A stretch of DNA of 64,000 nucleotides from Cytobacillus kochii (GCF_020171845.1 NZ_JAIVAM010000015.1:62001-126000), one strand, 5' to 3'. Positions 36,395 through 46,844 are shown, counted from the stretch's first letter. Translations and numbers: made by a program. The notes: generated by a model not told the origin, from the sequence alone.

Positions 36395-37594
36395 TTATTT
36401 TAAAGCTTCCTTACGCAATTCTTCCGCTTTATCTGTGCGCTCCCAAGGTAAATCAATATCTGTACGGCCAAAATGTCCATAAGCAGCTGTTTGCTTGTAA
36501 ATCGGACGGCGTAAATCAAGCATTTTGATAATGCCAGCAGGACGGAGGTCAAAATTGTTTCTAACAACTTCAACTAAAACATCCTCAGATACTGCTCCAG
36601 TTCCAAATGTATCAATACTGATGGATACCGGCTGAGCAACACCAATCGCATATGCTAATTGTACTTCTGCTTTGTCAGCTAGTCCAGCAGCAACAATATT
36701 CTTTGCTACATAGCGAGCTGCGTAAGCAGCTGAACGGTCAACTTTCGTTGCATCCTTACCAGAGAATGCACCACCACCGTGACGTGCATAACCGCCGTAT
36801 GTGTCAACGATAATTTTTCTACCAGTTAAGCCCGCATCACCTTGAGGTCCACCAATAACGAAACGACCTGTTGGGTTAATGAAGTATTTTGTGTTTTCAT
36901 CAATTAATTCAGTAGGAACTACTGGGTTAATTACATGCTCTTTTAAATTGCGTTGAATTTGCTCTAAACTGATCTCTGGATGGTGCTGCGTAGAGATAAC
37001 AATTGTATCAATACGTACAGGTTTGTTGTTTTCATCATATTCTACTGTTACTTGTGTTTTACCATCTGGGCGAAGGTAAGGTAAGATTTCCTCTTTTCTT
37101 ACTTCAGCTAAACGGCGAGAAAGTTTATGCGCTAATGAAATAGGTAATGGCATAAGCTCTTTTGTTTCATTACATGCAAAGCCAAACATTAAACCTTGAT
37201 CTCCAGCACCAATAGCTTCAATTTCTGCATCAGTCATCTGTCCTTCACGCGCTTCTAGTGCTTGGTCTACACCCATAGCAATATCTGCTGACTGCTCATC
37301 AATAGAAGTTAATACAGCACATGTTTCAGAGTCAAAGCCATATTTTGCACGTGTATAACCAATTTCCTTAATGGTTTCACGAACGATTTTTGGAATATCT
37401 ACATATGTGGATGTAGTGATTTCTCCTGCAACCAATACAAGACCTGTAGTAACAGACGTTTCCGCAGCAACCCTCGCATTTGGGTCCTGTGATAAAATAG
37501 CATCTAATATTGCATCAGATATTTGGTCACTGATCTTATCCGGATGACCTTCAGTTACTGATTCAGAAGTAAACAATCTACGTTTTGTTGACAT
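36395..37594 (-). CDS. metK: S-adenosylmethionine synthetase
   Basis: A 399-residue methionine adenosyltransferase making SAM from methionine and ATP. Signature segments [16 protein letters not shown], the [12 protein letters not shown] hexapeptide region and the phosphate-loop [19 protein letters not shown] are all intact. Length is typical. The ATG follows AAGGAGG. Expression is controlled by an S-box riboswitch about 240 bases upstream, and a strong terminator follows. Confidence 0.98.
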   Translation of the reverse strand: MSTKRRLFTSESVTEGHPDKISDQISDAILDAILSQDPNARVAAETSVTTGLVLVAGEITTSTYVDIPKIVRETIKEIGYTRAKYGFDSETCAVLTSIDEQSADIAMGVDQALEAREGQMTDAEIEAIGAGDQGLMFGFACNETKELMPLPISLAHKLSRRLAEVRKEEILPYLRPDGKTQVTVEYDENNKPVRIDTIVISTQHHPEISLEQIQRNLKEHVINPVVPTELIDENTKYFINPTGRFVIGGPQGDAGLTGRKIIVDTYGGYARHGGGAFSGKDATKVDRSAAYAARYVAKNIVAAGLADKAEVQLAYAIGVAQPVSISIDTFGTGAVSEDVLVEVVRNNFDLRPAGIIKMLDLRRPIYKQTAAYGHFGRTDIDLPWERTDKAEELRKEALK

Positions 37595-37833
37595 CTGACT
37601 TCCTCCTTATTTATCGAATCAATAAGACTTTATTATAGTCTTTATTTTTGATACGGAACTCATTCCCTTATTTGAATCTTCATTATTTATGGGCCAATGT
37701 TTATCTCATACCCTTAATAACCTATGCGCTAACTTGGAATATTGAGAATAAAATGGTTGGTCTTTTTCCCATACATAAATAGTACATTCCAAAAGCCGCT
37801 CCTCGTATTCGCCAACATCATGTTAAAAAGCAT

Positions 37834-38021
37834 GAAAAAAAACCTCTTCTCTGATTTAGTGAAAAGGTTGAAGCAAAATGATTCGCGCCTTTCACTCTTA
37901 TCGTTCAAGGATAGTGAGTAATAAATCCTTGCATCAGGTTAGCACCTTTGCTCATGAAAATGTAGTTGGCAGGTTGCTGGGTTTCATAGGGCCTGTCCCT
38001 CCACCAGCTCGGGATAAGAGA
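37834..38021 (-). promoter_or_regulatory. SAM-I (S-box) riboswitch of metK
   Basis: On the minus strand P1 arms CTCTTATC (38014-38021) and GATAAGAG (near 37894) enclose the conserved GAGGGACAGGCCCTATGAA core, ACCCAGCAACC and AAGGTGCTAACCTG segments. Downstream AACCTTTTC pairs with GAGAAGAGGTT followed by eight T's, the SAM-induced terminator. SAM binding should switch metK off. A 249-base plus-strand open frame over this region is a shadow of the RNA. Confidence 0.95.
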
Positions 38022-38039
38022 GTATCCGTTCAAGGATTC

Positions 38040-38068
38040 ATCATAACTTACACATGGAATATAGTCAA
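38040..38068 (-). promoter_or_regulatory. Sigma-A promoter of the metK riboswitch transcript
   Basis: On the minus strand TTGACT, a 17-base spacer and TATGAT lie just upstream of the S-box aptamer. Confidence 0.8.
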
Positions 38069-38126
38069 ATGTTTTTCATTAACAATTCCATGTAAAAATT
38101 GTCATATCCGACTCTATAAACTTTAG

Positions 38127-38407
38127 TTTTGATAACGGATAATTTTAGTTAAGATCATACCGTTCTTTTTCCTTAATATATATAAAAATTACAATAAATT
38201 TGCTGATTATCCTTTTTAAATTTGCAAAAGCTATTTATAATGAATACTGCCTGTATTTGTGACAATTTCATTAATTATATAAAAATGATTTATATAGTAT
38301 AGACTGAATGAATAAATGTGTTATACTATTTTTGAAGAAATAATCACAAATAGCGACTGAGATGCATATCTCTTAAATAATATTATATAAAGGAAGGTAT
38401 TCATCAG
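38127..38407. other. Promoter region of pckA
   Basis: AT-rich divergent spacer. TATACT at 38322-38327 is a candidate -10 for pckA, with only a poor -35 (ATAGAC) at 17 bases, as is common for genes needing activation or subject to CcpN-type repression. No further RNA element was seen. Confidence 0.4.
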
Positions 38408-39991
38408 ATGAATTCTGTATCGATAACTGAGTTAAATGATTTACTAAAAGGCGAAAACATCCAAGTTCAATTATCTGTTCCGCAACTAGTTGAAAAAGTA
38501 TTAAACAGAAACGAAGGTGTTCTTACATCTACTGGTGCAATTCGCGCGACAACAGGTAAGTATACAGGTCGTTCACCTAAAGACAAATATACTGTTGAAG
38601 AAGCAAGCTCTAAAGATAAAATTGACTGGGGAAGTGTGAACCAACCAATTTCTGAAGCAGTCTTCAATAACTTATACAACAAGGTGATTGCTTTCTTAAA
38701 AGAGAAAGAAGAAGTTTTCGTATTCAAAGGATTTGCTGGTGCGGATAAAAAACACCGTATGCCAATCCAAGTAATTAATGAATATGCTTGGCATAACCTT
38801 TTTGCACACCAATTATTTATTCGTCCTACAGAAGAAGATTTATTAGATCACGAATCTGAATTTACAGTTATTTCAGCTCCTAATTTCAAAGCAGACCCAG
38901 CAGTTGACGGTACAGCTTCAGAAACTTTTATCATCGTTTCATTCGAACGCCGTATTGTACTTATTGGTGGTACTGAGTATGCTGGTGAAATGAAAAAATC
39001 TATTTTCTCTGTTATGAACTACATGCTTCCTGAAAATGGGATTCTCCCTATGCACTGTTCAGCCAATGTTGGCCGCGAAGGTGATGTTGCTTTATTCTTT
39101 GGCCTTTCCGGAACTGGTAAAACAACATTATCAGCTGATCCAAACCGTCGTTTAATCGGTGATGATGAGCATGGCTGGTCTCCAAATGGAGTATTCAACA
39201 TTGAAGGTGGTTGCTATGCGAAGTGTATCGACCTTACACGTGAAAAAGAACCACAAATTTTCGATGCCATCCGTTTTGGCGCAGTACTTGAGAATGTTGT
39301 ATTAGACAAAGAAACACGCGTAGCAGATTATGCGGACAATACGCTAACAGAAAACACGCGTGCGGCTTACCAATTACAAGCAATTGACAATATTGTTGAC
39401 CCAAGTATTGCAGGTCACCCGAACACTATCATCTTCTTAACAGCTGATGCTTCTGGTGTATTACCTCCAATCTCTAAATTGAATAAAGAACAAGCAATGT
39501 ATCACTTCCTAAGTGGATACACTTCTAAACTGGCTGGTACTGAGCGTGGTATTACTTCACCACAAGCGACTTTCTCCACTTGTTTTGGATCACCATTCTT
39601 ACCATTACCAGCTCAACAATATGCAGAAATGCTTGGTAAAAAAATTGACGAGCATAACGCGAAAGTATTCCTAGTAAACACTGGTTGGACTGGTGGCGAA
39701 TATGGTGTAGGCAGCCGTATGAAGCTTGCTTATACACGAGCAATGGTTGAAGCTGCTCTAGAAGGCGAACTTAATTCTGTTGAGACAGTAACTGACCAAG
39801 TATTCGGTTTAGAAATCCCTCAACACGTAACTGGAGTTCCAGATGAAGTACTATTGCCTAACAAAACTTGGCCAGACCAAGACGCATATAATGTAAAAGC
39901 AAAAGAACTTGCAAATGAATTCCGTGAAAACTTCAAGAAATTCGGTAATATCTCTAGTGAAATCGCTGAAAAAGGCGGTCCTATTGCTTAA
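38408..39991 (+). CDS. pckA: Phosphoenolpyruvate carboxykinase (ATP)
   Basis: A 527-residue gluconeogenic enzyme converting oxaloacetate and ATP to phosphoenolpyruvate. The ATP-binding P-loop is [15 protein letters not shown], with the Mn2+-binding LIGDDEHGW just after and the arginine-containing [12 protein letters not shown] near residue 57. Length fits the ATP-type family. AAAGGAAGG precedes the ATG. Monocistronic with its own terminator; divergent from metK as in B. subtilis. Confidence 0.97.
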   Translation: MNSVSITELNDLLKGENIQVQLSVPQLVEKVLNRNEGVLTSTGAIRATTGKYTGRSPKDKYTVEEASSKDKIDWGSVNQPISEAVFNNLYNKVIAFLKEKEEVFVFKGFAGADKKHRMPIQVINEYAWHNLFAHQLFIRPTEEDLLDHESEFTVISAPNFKADPAVDGTASETFIIVSFERRIVLIGGTEYAGEMKKSIFSVMNYMLPENGILPMHCSANVGREGDVALFFGLSGTGKTTLSADPNRRLIGDDEHGWSPNGVFNIEGGCYAKCIDLTREKEPQIFDAIRFGAVLENVVLDKETRVADYADNTLTENTRAAYQLQAIDNIVDPSIAGHPNTIIFLTADASGVLPPISKLNKEQAMYHFLSGYTSKLAGTERGITSPQATFSTCFGSPFLPLPAQQYAEMLGKKIDEHNAKVFLVNTGWTGGEYGVGSRMKLAYTRAMVEAALEGELNSVETVTDQVFGLEIPQHVTGVPDEVLLPNKTWPDQDAYNVKAKELANEFRENFKKFGNISSEIAEKGGPIA

Positions 39992-39994
39992 TTT

Positions 39995-40030
39995 AAAAAA
40001 CCTTCGAGCATCCGACTCGAAGGTTTTTTG
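39995..40030 (+). terminator. Terminator of pckA
   Basis: AAAAAACCTTCGAG pairs perfectly with CTCGAAGGTTTTTT across a 7-base loop and runs into T's. Confidence 0.92.
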
Positions 40031-40323
40031 TTACAATAATTTCACTTCACTCTTCACCCACTGTTTATTTTTGAGGGTCAAAATACCGCATCAATGGGCT
40101 TCGATTTACTAATTGCAATTAACTTAGGTCGATTGATTAGTAAGTGCTAATCTCACCAAGTTGCAATCGAGGCTTGAATGTATTCAATATTCGCCCTTTG
40201 ATATGAGTCTACAAATTAGCTTCTAATTTAAATTCGTCACTGCTTAATAAATACTTATATTTATATTCATGCAAAGCTTCAATATAAATAAGCTCAACAC
40301 TGCAAAAGCAGTCGGGCCAATTT

Positions 40324-40566
40324 TTAATTTGTAGTTTTTAGCGAAATCAGTTGATAAAAGATTTTCGTACAATCATTTTCCATTTCTAACTTTTGGATAC
40401 TTCCCATTCCACTGATTTCACCGTCTCTTGTTTTCTTTACTTCAAGTGGAATATTTAGTGGGTAGAGGCGGTATCCTTCTTTTGTTAATGTAAAAAGGTT
40501 TTCATTTAGCCTCTCTTCTCTTCCTTTCGTAACGATCATTGTATTCAATTCTAAAGGCATACCCAT
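40324..40566 (-). CDS. ytmB: YtmB family protein (DUF2584)
   Basis: An 80-residue soluble protein matching YtmB in length and pattern (PLELNTMIVTKGREERL, EGYRLYPLNIPLEVKKT, EISGMGSIQKLEM). Predicted mostly beta. No catalytic motif. AAGGAG lies about 11 bases before the ATG; a second ATG two codons later is possible. The gene lies downstream of ytmA on the same strand as in B. subtilis. Function unknown. Confidence 0.85.
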   Translation of the reverse strand: MGMPLELNTMIVTKGREERLNENLFTLTKEGYRLYPLNIPLEVKKTRDGEISGMGSIQKLEMENDCTKIFYQLISLKTTN

Positions 40567-40635
40567 AATTGTTTTGCTCCTTGTTCATCGAGTTTTATAT
40601 TACTATTGTATCTTACAATCTCTATACAATAAAGC

Positions 40636-41400
40636 TTATTGTTCTTTCATCCACCGCCCAAGATCACGGACAATCTGTCTATTGATAGCTGGCGGAAAAT
40701 AATGCGTATATTCTTTGAAATACCATGTATCTACAGGTTTACCTAACTCTTTTAATCGCTTCTCTAAGCGGAAGGCATGCTCGACAGAAACATTATGATC
40801 TAAGACCCCATGAATAATTAATACATTTGCTTGCAGTTGATTAAGTTCATATAATGGCGTCCGAAATTCATATCTTTCTGGGTATTTATGGGGCGTTCCA
40901 CCGATGACCCGTTTCATCATTTTACGCAAGTCCACTCTTTCTTCATATGTGAGGAACATATCGCTTACACCACCCCAAGTAACAACTGACGCCGCTTCAG
41001 GCATATGTAAGGCTGTTAATAACGCCATTACACCTCCTCTAGAAAACCCAAAGACATGTACCCTTTTTACCCGAGGGTGTTCTGCTAAAAGTTGAAAAGC
41101 TGAAAAAGCGTCATAACGATCATCACCTGCAAAATCTTCATTTCCCTCCCCTCCTTGATTGCCCTGATAAAAAGGCGCAAATACGATGAAACCTTGGAGG
41201 GCAAACTGCACAATCCGACTTGGGCGCACTTTACCGACATTCTTAATCCCACCTCTTAAATATAGAAAACCTTCTGATACGTTTTTATTTTCTGGTTCAG
41301 CTAATAGACCTTTAATTTTTAGATCATTAGATAAGTATGTAATGATTGATAATTTCACTTGAGGATGCGGAGATGGAAACCGCCATTTATCGATTATCAA
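40636..41400 (-). CDS. ytmA: Prolyl-oligopeptidase-like alpha/beta hydrolase YtmA
   Basis: About 254 residues. A serine hydrolase of the S9/DLH-like group with nucleophile elbow GFSRGGVMALL (Ser near residue 118), acid in IHGVLDHNVSVEHA and His in YTHYFPP. The N-terminal DLKIKGLLAEPEN strand pair is typical of YtmA. The longest frame extends 48 bases upstream, but a TTG after AAAGGAGGG matches the family start better. Substrate unknown; esterase or small-peptide hydrolase. Confidence 0.85.
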   Translation of the reverse strand: MIIDKWRFPSPHPQVKLSIITYLSNDLKIKGLLAEPENKNVSEGFLYLRGGIKNVGKVRPSRIVQFALQGFIVFAPFYQGNQGGEGNEDFAGDDRYDAFSAFQLLAEHPRVKRVHVFGFSRGGVMALLTALHMPEAASVVTWGGVSDMFLTYEERVDLRKMMKRVIGGTPHKYPERYEFRTPLYELNQLQANVLIIHGVLDHNVSVEHAFRLEKRLKELGKPVDTWYFKEYTHYFPPAINRQIVRDLGRWMKEQ

Positions 41401-41519
41401 TGCTTTTCCCTCCTTTACATATAGTAAAAATTTCACATGGGCAATCACACAAATTTTTCACCCTCATAAGATAGTTTAGATGCAAAAATCTAAGAAACAT
41501 TGAATGAGGAGGTTCTCAA

Positions 41520-42518
41520 ATGAAAAAATGGCTTAAATGGAGCTTCATGCTTCTCTGTATTTCTGTTTTACTCATTCCTCTTGCAGCCTGTGGAAAAGAG
41601 GATGTGACAAAAATACGTATCGGTGAGGTCACAAGATCTCTTTTTTATGCTCCCCAATATGTTGCAATTGAAAAAGGATTTTTTAAAGAGGAAGGTTTGG
41701 ATGTTACGTTAACCACGACTGCCGGCGGCGATAAAACGATGACTGCGCTATTATCCGATAGTATTGATATTGCTCTTGTTGGCTCTGAAACATCCATTTA
41801 TGTTCAGGCGCAAGGAGCAAATGATCCTGTCATAAATTTTGCCCAACTGACGCAAACAGATGGCACCTTCCTTGTTGCAAGGGAAGATATCCAAGATTTC
41901 ACTTGGGATATGGTAAAAGATAGTACTTTCCTCGGGCAAAGAAAAGGTGGCATGCCGCAGATGGCTGGTGAGTATACGTTAAAAAAACATGATATTGATC
42001 CACATGCTGACTTAGAGCTAATTCAAAATATTGATTTTGCCAATATCGCTCCTGCCTTTTCATCTGGTACTGGTGAGTTTGTACAATTATTCGAACCGAC
42101 TGCGAGTGTGTTTGAAAAAGAAGGCATTGGACATATCGTCGCTTCCTTCGGTGAAGAATCTGGCCACCTTCCTTATACAGCATATATGACAAAGGATAGC
42201 TTCATCAATGGAAACGAAGAAACAGTAGAGAAATTTACACGTGCCATCTATAAAGCGCAACAATGGGTAGATGAACATTCAGCAGAAGAAACAGCTAAAA
42301 TCATTACAAAATACTTTGATAATACCGATTTAGAAATTTTAACCATGTCAATTGATCGTTATAAAAGTCAAGGGTCCTTTGCGACCGATCCTATTTTAGA
42401 AAAAGAAGAATGGGAGAACTTGCAAAATATTATGGATGAAGCAGGTGAACTGCCTGCTCGAGTGGATTATGAAACTCTTGTCAACACATCCATTGCTGAG
42501 AAAGTGATTAAAGAATAG
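41520..42518 (+). CDS. ytlA: ABC importer substrate-binding lipoprotein YtlA (SsuA/THI5-like)
   Basis: A 332-residue lipoprotein: signal peptide with lipobox PLAACG (Cys about 24) followed by an NMT1/THI5-like domain (VTRSLFYAPQYVAIEKGFFK, VTLTTTAGGDKTMTALL, DIALVGSETSIY). Such proteins bind sulfonates, pyrimidines, taurine-like or other small organics for import. The ATG follows GAGGAGG. It heads the ytlA-ytlC-ytlD operon; the exact ligand is not inferable from sequence. Confidence 0.9.
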   Translation: MKKWLKWSFMLLCISVLLIPLAACGKEDVTKIRIGEVTRSLFYAPQYVAIEKGFFKEEGLDVTLTTTAGGDKTMTALLSDSIDIALVGSETSIYVQAQGANDPVINFAQLTQTDGTFLVAREDIQDFTWDMVKDSTFLGQRKGGMPQMAGEYTLKKHDIDPHADLELIQNIDFANIAPAFSSGTGEFVQLFEPTASVFEKEGIGHIVASFGEESGHLPYTAYMTKDSFINGNEETVEKFTRAIYKAQQWVDEHSAEETAKIITKYFDNTDLEILTMSIDRYKSQGSFATDPILEKEEWENLQNIMDEAGELPARVDYETLVNTSIAEKVIKE

Positions 42519-42586
42519 TACTATGTGGAGCGGATAGAATGATTCTGTTCGCTCAACCATCCAGAAAAAAAAGAGGAGACTGCAAG

Positions 42587-43378
42587 ATGACATTCTTAAA
42601 AGTGCAAGATATTCATCATACTTACTTTACGAAATCAAATGCAGTGACGGCTCTCTCTAATATCTCACTTCAAGTGAATGAAGGAGAATTCATTTCATTT
42701 TTAGGACCGAGCGGATGTGGCAAAACAACCTTGTTATCTATCATTGCTGGTCTTTTCCAACCAACGGAGGGCCGTGTAGAGTTAGAAGGAAAGCAGGTAG
42801 CTACATTAAAGAGTGAAATAGGATATATGTTGCAACAAGATTATCTATTCCCTTGGAAAACCATTGAGGAAAATATTCTTTTGGGTCTAAAGATCAATCA
42901 TCACTTAGATGAAGAAAAAAAAGCTTATGCAAAAGATTTATTAATGCAAATGGGCTTATCAGATGTGGAGTCATTGTATCCTAAACAATTATCAGGCGGC
43001 ATGCGACAAAGGGTAGCACTTGTAAGGACGCTGGCAACAGAACCTAAACTTCTCATGTTAGATGAACCATTTTCCGCTCTCGATTATCAAACAAAATTGC
43101 ATTTAGAAAATCTTGTATCTGACACATTAAAATCATTTGGAAAAACAGCTATTCTTGTGACACATGATATCGGTGAAGCAATTGCGATGAGCGATCGTAT
43201 CTATTTATTCGCACCAAGCCCTGGTAAGATTCATAAAGTATTTGAAATACCTGAGGAATTAAGAGAATGCTCTCCATTTGATACTAGAAACCACCCAATG
43301 AATGCAGAAATTTTTCAAACGATTTGGAAGGAGATGGAGTCCCTTGGATCACAAGAGTCACACAAAAGCACTCCATAA
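42587..43378 (+). CDS. ytlC: ABC importer ATPase YtlC
   Basis: A 263-residue nitrate/sulfonate/taurine-type ATPase. Walker [10 protein letters not shown], signature LSGGMRQR, Walker [13 protein letters not shown] and H-loop LVTHDIGEA are intact. The ATG follows AGAGGAGA; the upstream part of the frame is untranslated. It overlaps the start of ytlD by 35 bases, so the two subunits are translationally coupled. Energises the YtlA/YtlD importer. Confidence 0.92.
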   Translation: MTFLKVQDIHHTYFTKSNAVTALSNISLQVNEGEFISFLGPSGCGKTTLLSIIAGLFQPTEGRVELEGKQVATLKSEIGYMLQQDYLFPWKTIEENILLGLKINHHLDEEKKAYAKDLLMQMGLSDVESLYPKQLSGGMRQRVALVRTLATEPKLLMLDEPFSALDYQTKLHLENLVSDTLKSFGKTAILVTHDIGEAIAMSDRIYLFAPSPGKIHKVFEIPEELRECSPFDTRNHPMNAEIFQTIWKEMESLGSQESHKSTP

Positions 43379-44150
43379 TGCGTATATCCGCTCCCTTAAG
43401 AAAGAAAAGTATTGGGTACGATTTTATCAACTCGTTATTTTTCTTATTTTCTTCTCGGGCTGGGAGATTGCCAGTAGAAACAAGTGGATCGACCCTCTCA
43501 TTTTCAGTTCACCTTCAAAAGTATGGGAGCTCTTTTTAATTAAAGTTCAAGATGGTACGCTGTTTTTTGATTTAGGTTTTACTTTATCAGAAACCATACT
43601 CGGTTTTATTTTAGGGACATTATTGGGAACGATTTTGGCTGCGATTCTATGGTGGTCACCGTTTCTCTCTAAGATTCTAGACCCTTATCTCGTCATTTTA
43701 AACAGTATGCCGAAAGTGGCTTTAGGACCGATTTTAATTGTCGCTCTTGGACCTAGCTTCACGTCGATTGTAGCAATGGGAACGATTATTTCCGTTATTA
43801 TCACAACCATCGTCGTTTATACATCTTTTAGAGAGGTAGATCCAAATTATATTAAAGTGCTTCAAACTTTTGGTGGAACCCGCTTCCAAATATTTAAGGA
43901 AGCCATTCTTCCGTCATCCTTTCCTGTAATTATTTCCACACTTAAAGTCAATGTCGGCTTATCTTGGGTCGGGGTGATCGTCGGGGAGTTTCTCGTCGCC
44001 TCTAAAGGATTAGGTTATATGATTATTTACGGATTCCAAGTATTTAACTTTACTTTAGTTATGCTCTCTCTGCTTGTCATAGCTGTATTAGCTACCATTA
44101 TGTATCAAGCAGTAGAATTTTTAGAGAAGAAATTAATAAAAAACAACTAA
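43344..44150 (+). CDS. ytlD: ABC importer permease YtlD
   Basis: About 268 residues with six membrane segments in the BPD family arrangement. The coupling EAA-type loop is [20 protein letters not shown] near residue 175. The TTG start after AAGGAGATGG, inside ytlC, gives the usual length; the longer frame reaches further into ytlC without support. Completes the YtlACD importer and is followed by a terminator. Confidence 0.9.
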   Translation: MDHKSHTKALHNAYIRSLKKEKYWVRFYQLVIFLIFFSGWEIASRNKWIDPLIFSSPSKVWELFLIKVQDGTLFFDLGFTLSETILGFILGTLLGTILAAILWWSPFLSKILDPYLVILNSMPKVALGPILIVALGPSFTSIVAMGTIISVIITTIVVYTSFREVDPNYIKVLQTFGGTRFQIFKEAILPSSFPVIISTLKVNVGLSWVGVIVGEFLVASKGLGYMIIYGFQVFNFTLVMLSLLVIAVLATIMYQAVEFLEKKLIKNN

Positions 44151-44180
44151 GGGCTTGCATGAGCGTGCAGCCCTTTATTT
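44151..44180 (+). terminator. Terminator of ytlACD
   Basis: AGGGCT...AGCCCT stem with inner TGC/GCA pairs, followed by TTTATTT; it overlaps the end of the convergent ytkD gene. Confidence 0.7.
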
Positions 44181-44648
44181 CAAGCGATTTTGTAGATAAG
44201 CTACACTTCTCTCGACTACTCGATCTTTCATTATAAAGCTATAATTGGGTTGATGAATCTCCCTCATGAGCTGATTAATCGCTACCCATTTTGGACCATC
44301 CGTTTCGAAATAATGGTCTACTTTTTGCAAATAATCAACCTCTGCAAACATGATTGCCTTTATAAAGGAACGATGTTTTTCCATTACTTGATATGTACCA
44401 ATATGTTCAATAGAAGACAAGACTGCTCCGGTTTCTTCCTTTACTTCTCTCTTTGCAGCTGAATATATATCTTCTCCTTCCTCCGCCTTTCCACCTGGAA
44501 ACTCCCATCCTCTTTCTTTATGGTTCGTTAATAACCAGTCATCGCCTTTTTTACATAACACCAACACATGACGCGGCTCCATTTCAAATCCTTCTTCATT
44601 AAATGAGAGTGCTACACGATTCCCGTTCTGATCGATAAAATATTCCAT
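44175..44648 (-). CDS. ytkD: Nudix hydrolase YtkD (8-oxo-dGTP-type)
   Basis: A 157-residue Nudix enzyme. The Nudix box is intact from GGKAEEGED to REVKEETGA (Gx5Ex7REVxEETG, residues about 53-75), giving the Mg2+ site. B. subtilis YtkD hydrolyses oxidised guanine nucleotides (MutT-like) and removes RNA 5-prime triphosphates weakly. Expected role is nucleotide-pool sanitation under oxidative stress, near dps. Convergent with ytlD. Start at ATG; the upstream gap to the next gene contains a terminator. Confidence 0.9.
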   Translation of the reverse strand: MEYFIDQNGNRVALSFNEEGFEMEPRHVLVLCKKGDDWLLTNHKERGWEFPGGKAEEGEDIYSAAKREVKEETGAVLSSIEHIGTYQVMEKHRSFIKAIMFAEVDYLQKVDHYFETDGPKWVAINQLMREIHQPNYSFIMKDRVVERSVAYLQNRLK

Positions 44649-44722
44649 TTAATCCTCTCACTTTACATATACTTATTGGTATATTTTACTTTGAAAGAAA
44701 CGTAACGTACAGGAAAAGGTGA

Positions 44723-44751
44723 AAACACCGTCAATATTTATAACGGTGTTT
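44723..44751 (-). terminator. Terminator downstream of the 107-residue protein gene
   Basis: AAACACCGT pairs with ACGGTGTTT around an AT-rich loop of about ten bases; TTTTC follows on the minus strand. Confidence 0.7.
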
Positions 44752-44762
44752 AGAGCACAGCT

Positions 44763-45086
44763 TTATTGTTGTTCAGGGGGAAGAATCCCCATATTGACAA
44801 TATGATTTTTCGCTTCTTCATCGCCTAATCGATAAATGGCGCTATATATTTGCGTTAAACCATCATCATACTTATCATTTTGCCTGTCGAAATGATACTG
44901 TAAATAAGGGACATGAGCCCGGAAAAAACCTTCCCATTCTGTTGAGTAATTTTGATCAAACAACTCTCTTAATTCGATAATTTCATCATCAGTTGCCTCT
45001 ATTTTAAAATTCCATGATGAGGAAGTAGAACTTTGTGAGATTTCACCATCATTCACCGTAATATAATAAGTTTTCTTCTGATCCAC
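44763..45086 (-). CDS. Small soluble protein of unknown function
   Basis: About 107 residues. N-terminal beta part (KKTYYITVNDGEISQSS, WNFKIEATDDEIIELRELF) then an alpha-helical part with a HVPYLQYHFDRQNDKYDDG segment and conserved end LGDEEAKNHIVNMGIL. It looks like a conserved Bacillaceae hypothetical that I recognise by pattern but not by name. No catalytic signature is evident. The GTG start after AAAGGGG is preferred; the open frame runs 75 bases further upstream without a ribosome binding site. Confidence 0.75.
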   Translation of the reverse strand: MDQKKTYYITVNDGEISQSSTSSSWNFKIEATDDEIIELRELFDQNYSTEWEGFFRAHVPYLQYHFDRQNDKYDDGLTQIYSAIYRLGDEEAKNHIVNMGILPPEQQ

Positions 45087-45214
45087 ACTTTCAGCCCCTT
45101 TCTTCTTATTATTTGTTTCCCTCATTATGAATGAATTTATACGAAAAATGAGCAAAACCATGAACTTAACATATACTAAACGTAAAATAAGAAGAAAATA
45201 GGCAGGTGCAAATA

Positions 45215-45451
45215 ATGAAAATTATTGATGAACTGTACGACTATTATCGTAATAAGCTTACAGGTGACGAAGAAGATATTGATATGCTTACGTTTGCTTT
45301 CTTAGAGGAAATGTCCCGAGAAGATATCCTTACATTAATTCAAGAACTGGATAACCAAGAACTATATAATTTAATGGGTCTTTACGTTATTGAATCCCTT
45401 AAAGGAAAATTTGCAGAAAGTGATTTTACAAAGCCTCAAAACTATCATTGA
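45215..45451 (+). CDS. Small acidic helical protein (DUF6154-like)
   Basis: A 78-residue acidic protein (KIIDELYDYYRNKLTGDEED, AFLEEMSREDILTLIQELDN), mostly helical, likely a small protein-protein interaction module. The family name is my best guess from the pattern. The ATG follows AGGTG; it is divergent from the 107-residue gene. Function unknown. Confidence 0.72.
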   Translation: MKIIDELYDYYRNKLTGDEEDIDMLTFAFLEEMSREDILTLIQELDNQELYNLMGLYVIESLKGKFAESDFTKPQNYH

Positions 45452-45653
45452 GTCTACATAGGCCTCGGATACAAAAGTGGCATGGTACAGAAAGGGATAG
45501 GTTCGGAAATAAGGCTAAACTTGGTGTCATGTTTAAAAGTGAAGCTGAATATTCACCCATTTATCTTTAACCCTGCTGTATTGCCAAATTAGTTAGTGGC
45601 ATGGTAGAAGCATCTTGGTCTTCTCTCGCTTGATGTTGATTCAAGTAAATGCT

Positions 45654-46670
45654 GGAATTACGACTCATCTGAATGAGATGCATCGTTGAGTCGGGAAGAT
45701 GATGGAATCGCTACTCATCTTAGCGGTGATCCACAGTTTAGTCGGGCTTTTGCCCGAATCGCTACTTATCTCAACGAAGACCCACAGTTTAGTCGGGCTT
45801 TTGCTCGAATCGCTACTTATCTCGACGGAGTTCCATAGTTTAGTCGCGATTTTGCTCGAATCGCTACTTATCTCAACGGAGTTCCATAGTTTAGTCGCGA
45901 TTTTGCCCGAATCGCTACTTATCTCCACGAAGATACAAAGTTTAGTCGCGATTTTGTTCGAATCGCTACTTATCTCGACGAAGAACCACAGTTTAGTCGC
46001 GATTTTGCTCGAATCGCTACTCATCTCGACGGAGTTCCATAGTTTAGTCGCGATTTTGCCCGAATCGCTACTTATCTCGACGAAGATCCATAGTTTAGTC
46101 GCGATTTTGCTCGAATCGCTACTTATCTCCACGAAGATACAAAGTTTAGTCGCGATTTTGTTCGAATCGCTACTTATCTCGACGAAGATACAAAGTTTAG
46201 TCGCGATTTTGCTCGAATCGCTACTTATCTCGACGAAGATACAAAGTTTAGTCGCGATTTTGTTCGAATCGCTACTCATCTCGACGGAGTTCCATAGTTT
46301 AGTCGCGATTTTGCCCGAATCGCTACTTATCTGGGCGGTGATCCATAGTTTAGTCGCGATTTTGTTCGAATCGCTACTCATCTGGGCGGTAATCCACAGT
46401 TTAGTCGCGCTTTTGCCCGAATCGCTACTTATCTCGACGAAGATCCAAAGTTTAGTCGCGATTTTGCCCGAATCGCTACTTATCTCCACGAAAAACCACA
46501 GTTTAGTCGCGATTTTGCCCGAATCGCTACTCATCTCGACGGAGTTCCATAGTTTAGTCGCGATTTTGTTCGAATCGCTACTCATCTCGACGGAGTTCCA
46601 TAGTTTAGTCGCGATTTTGCCCGAATCGCTACTTATCTGTGCAGAATCCACAGCTTAGTCAAGTCAATGC
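45654..46670. repeat. 51-bp tandem repeat array (19 regular units plus decayed ends)
   Basis: GAATCGCTACT recurs exactly every 51 bases from 45705 to 46623, 19 times. Each unit has a conserved core (TTTAGTCGCGATTTTG, AATCGCTACTTATCT) and a 13-14 base variable segment drawn from a small set (CGACGGAGTTCCAT, CGACGAAGATACAA, CCACGAAGATACAA, GGGCGGTGATCCAT). GCGATT and AATCGC form a 6-bp stem with a 7-base loop in most units. A decayed 50-bp unit precedes the array and a shortened one ends it. Both strands stay open for over 300 codons because 51 is a multiple of 3; no ribosome binding site supports either, so I treat it as a minisatellite. Confidence 0.9.
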
Positions 46671-46844
46671 TTGAGTTCTCAATTCTTTACACTTCCTTGT
46701 GTTCGTATTCTTGTTTAACAACTATTCTCGGCTCTTTTCAGCCCACTTAAGTTCGCAATTTCAGATCTCCTTTACACTCGGGTCTTTCAGATTCCACATT
46801 CTTTCATATCGTCTCTCCCTGCACATTTATATTTCCCAAAAATA

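Noticed and set aside
37878-38126. 82-codon plus-strand frame
   Set aside because: It lies antisense over the SAM riboswitch and has no ribosome binding site.
45665-46658. Two long overlapping frames (328 and 319 codons) across the repeat array
   Set aside because: Both arise because the repeat unit is 51 bases; neither has a credible ribosome binding site, and variation between units is not biased to silent changes.
45654-46670. CRISPR array
   Set aside because: The variable parts are only 13-14 bases, come from a small shared set and are not unique spacers; no cas genes are nearby.
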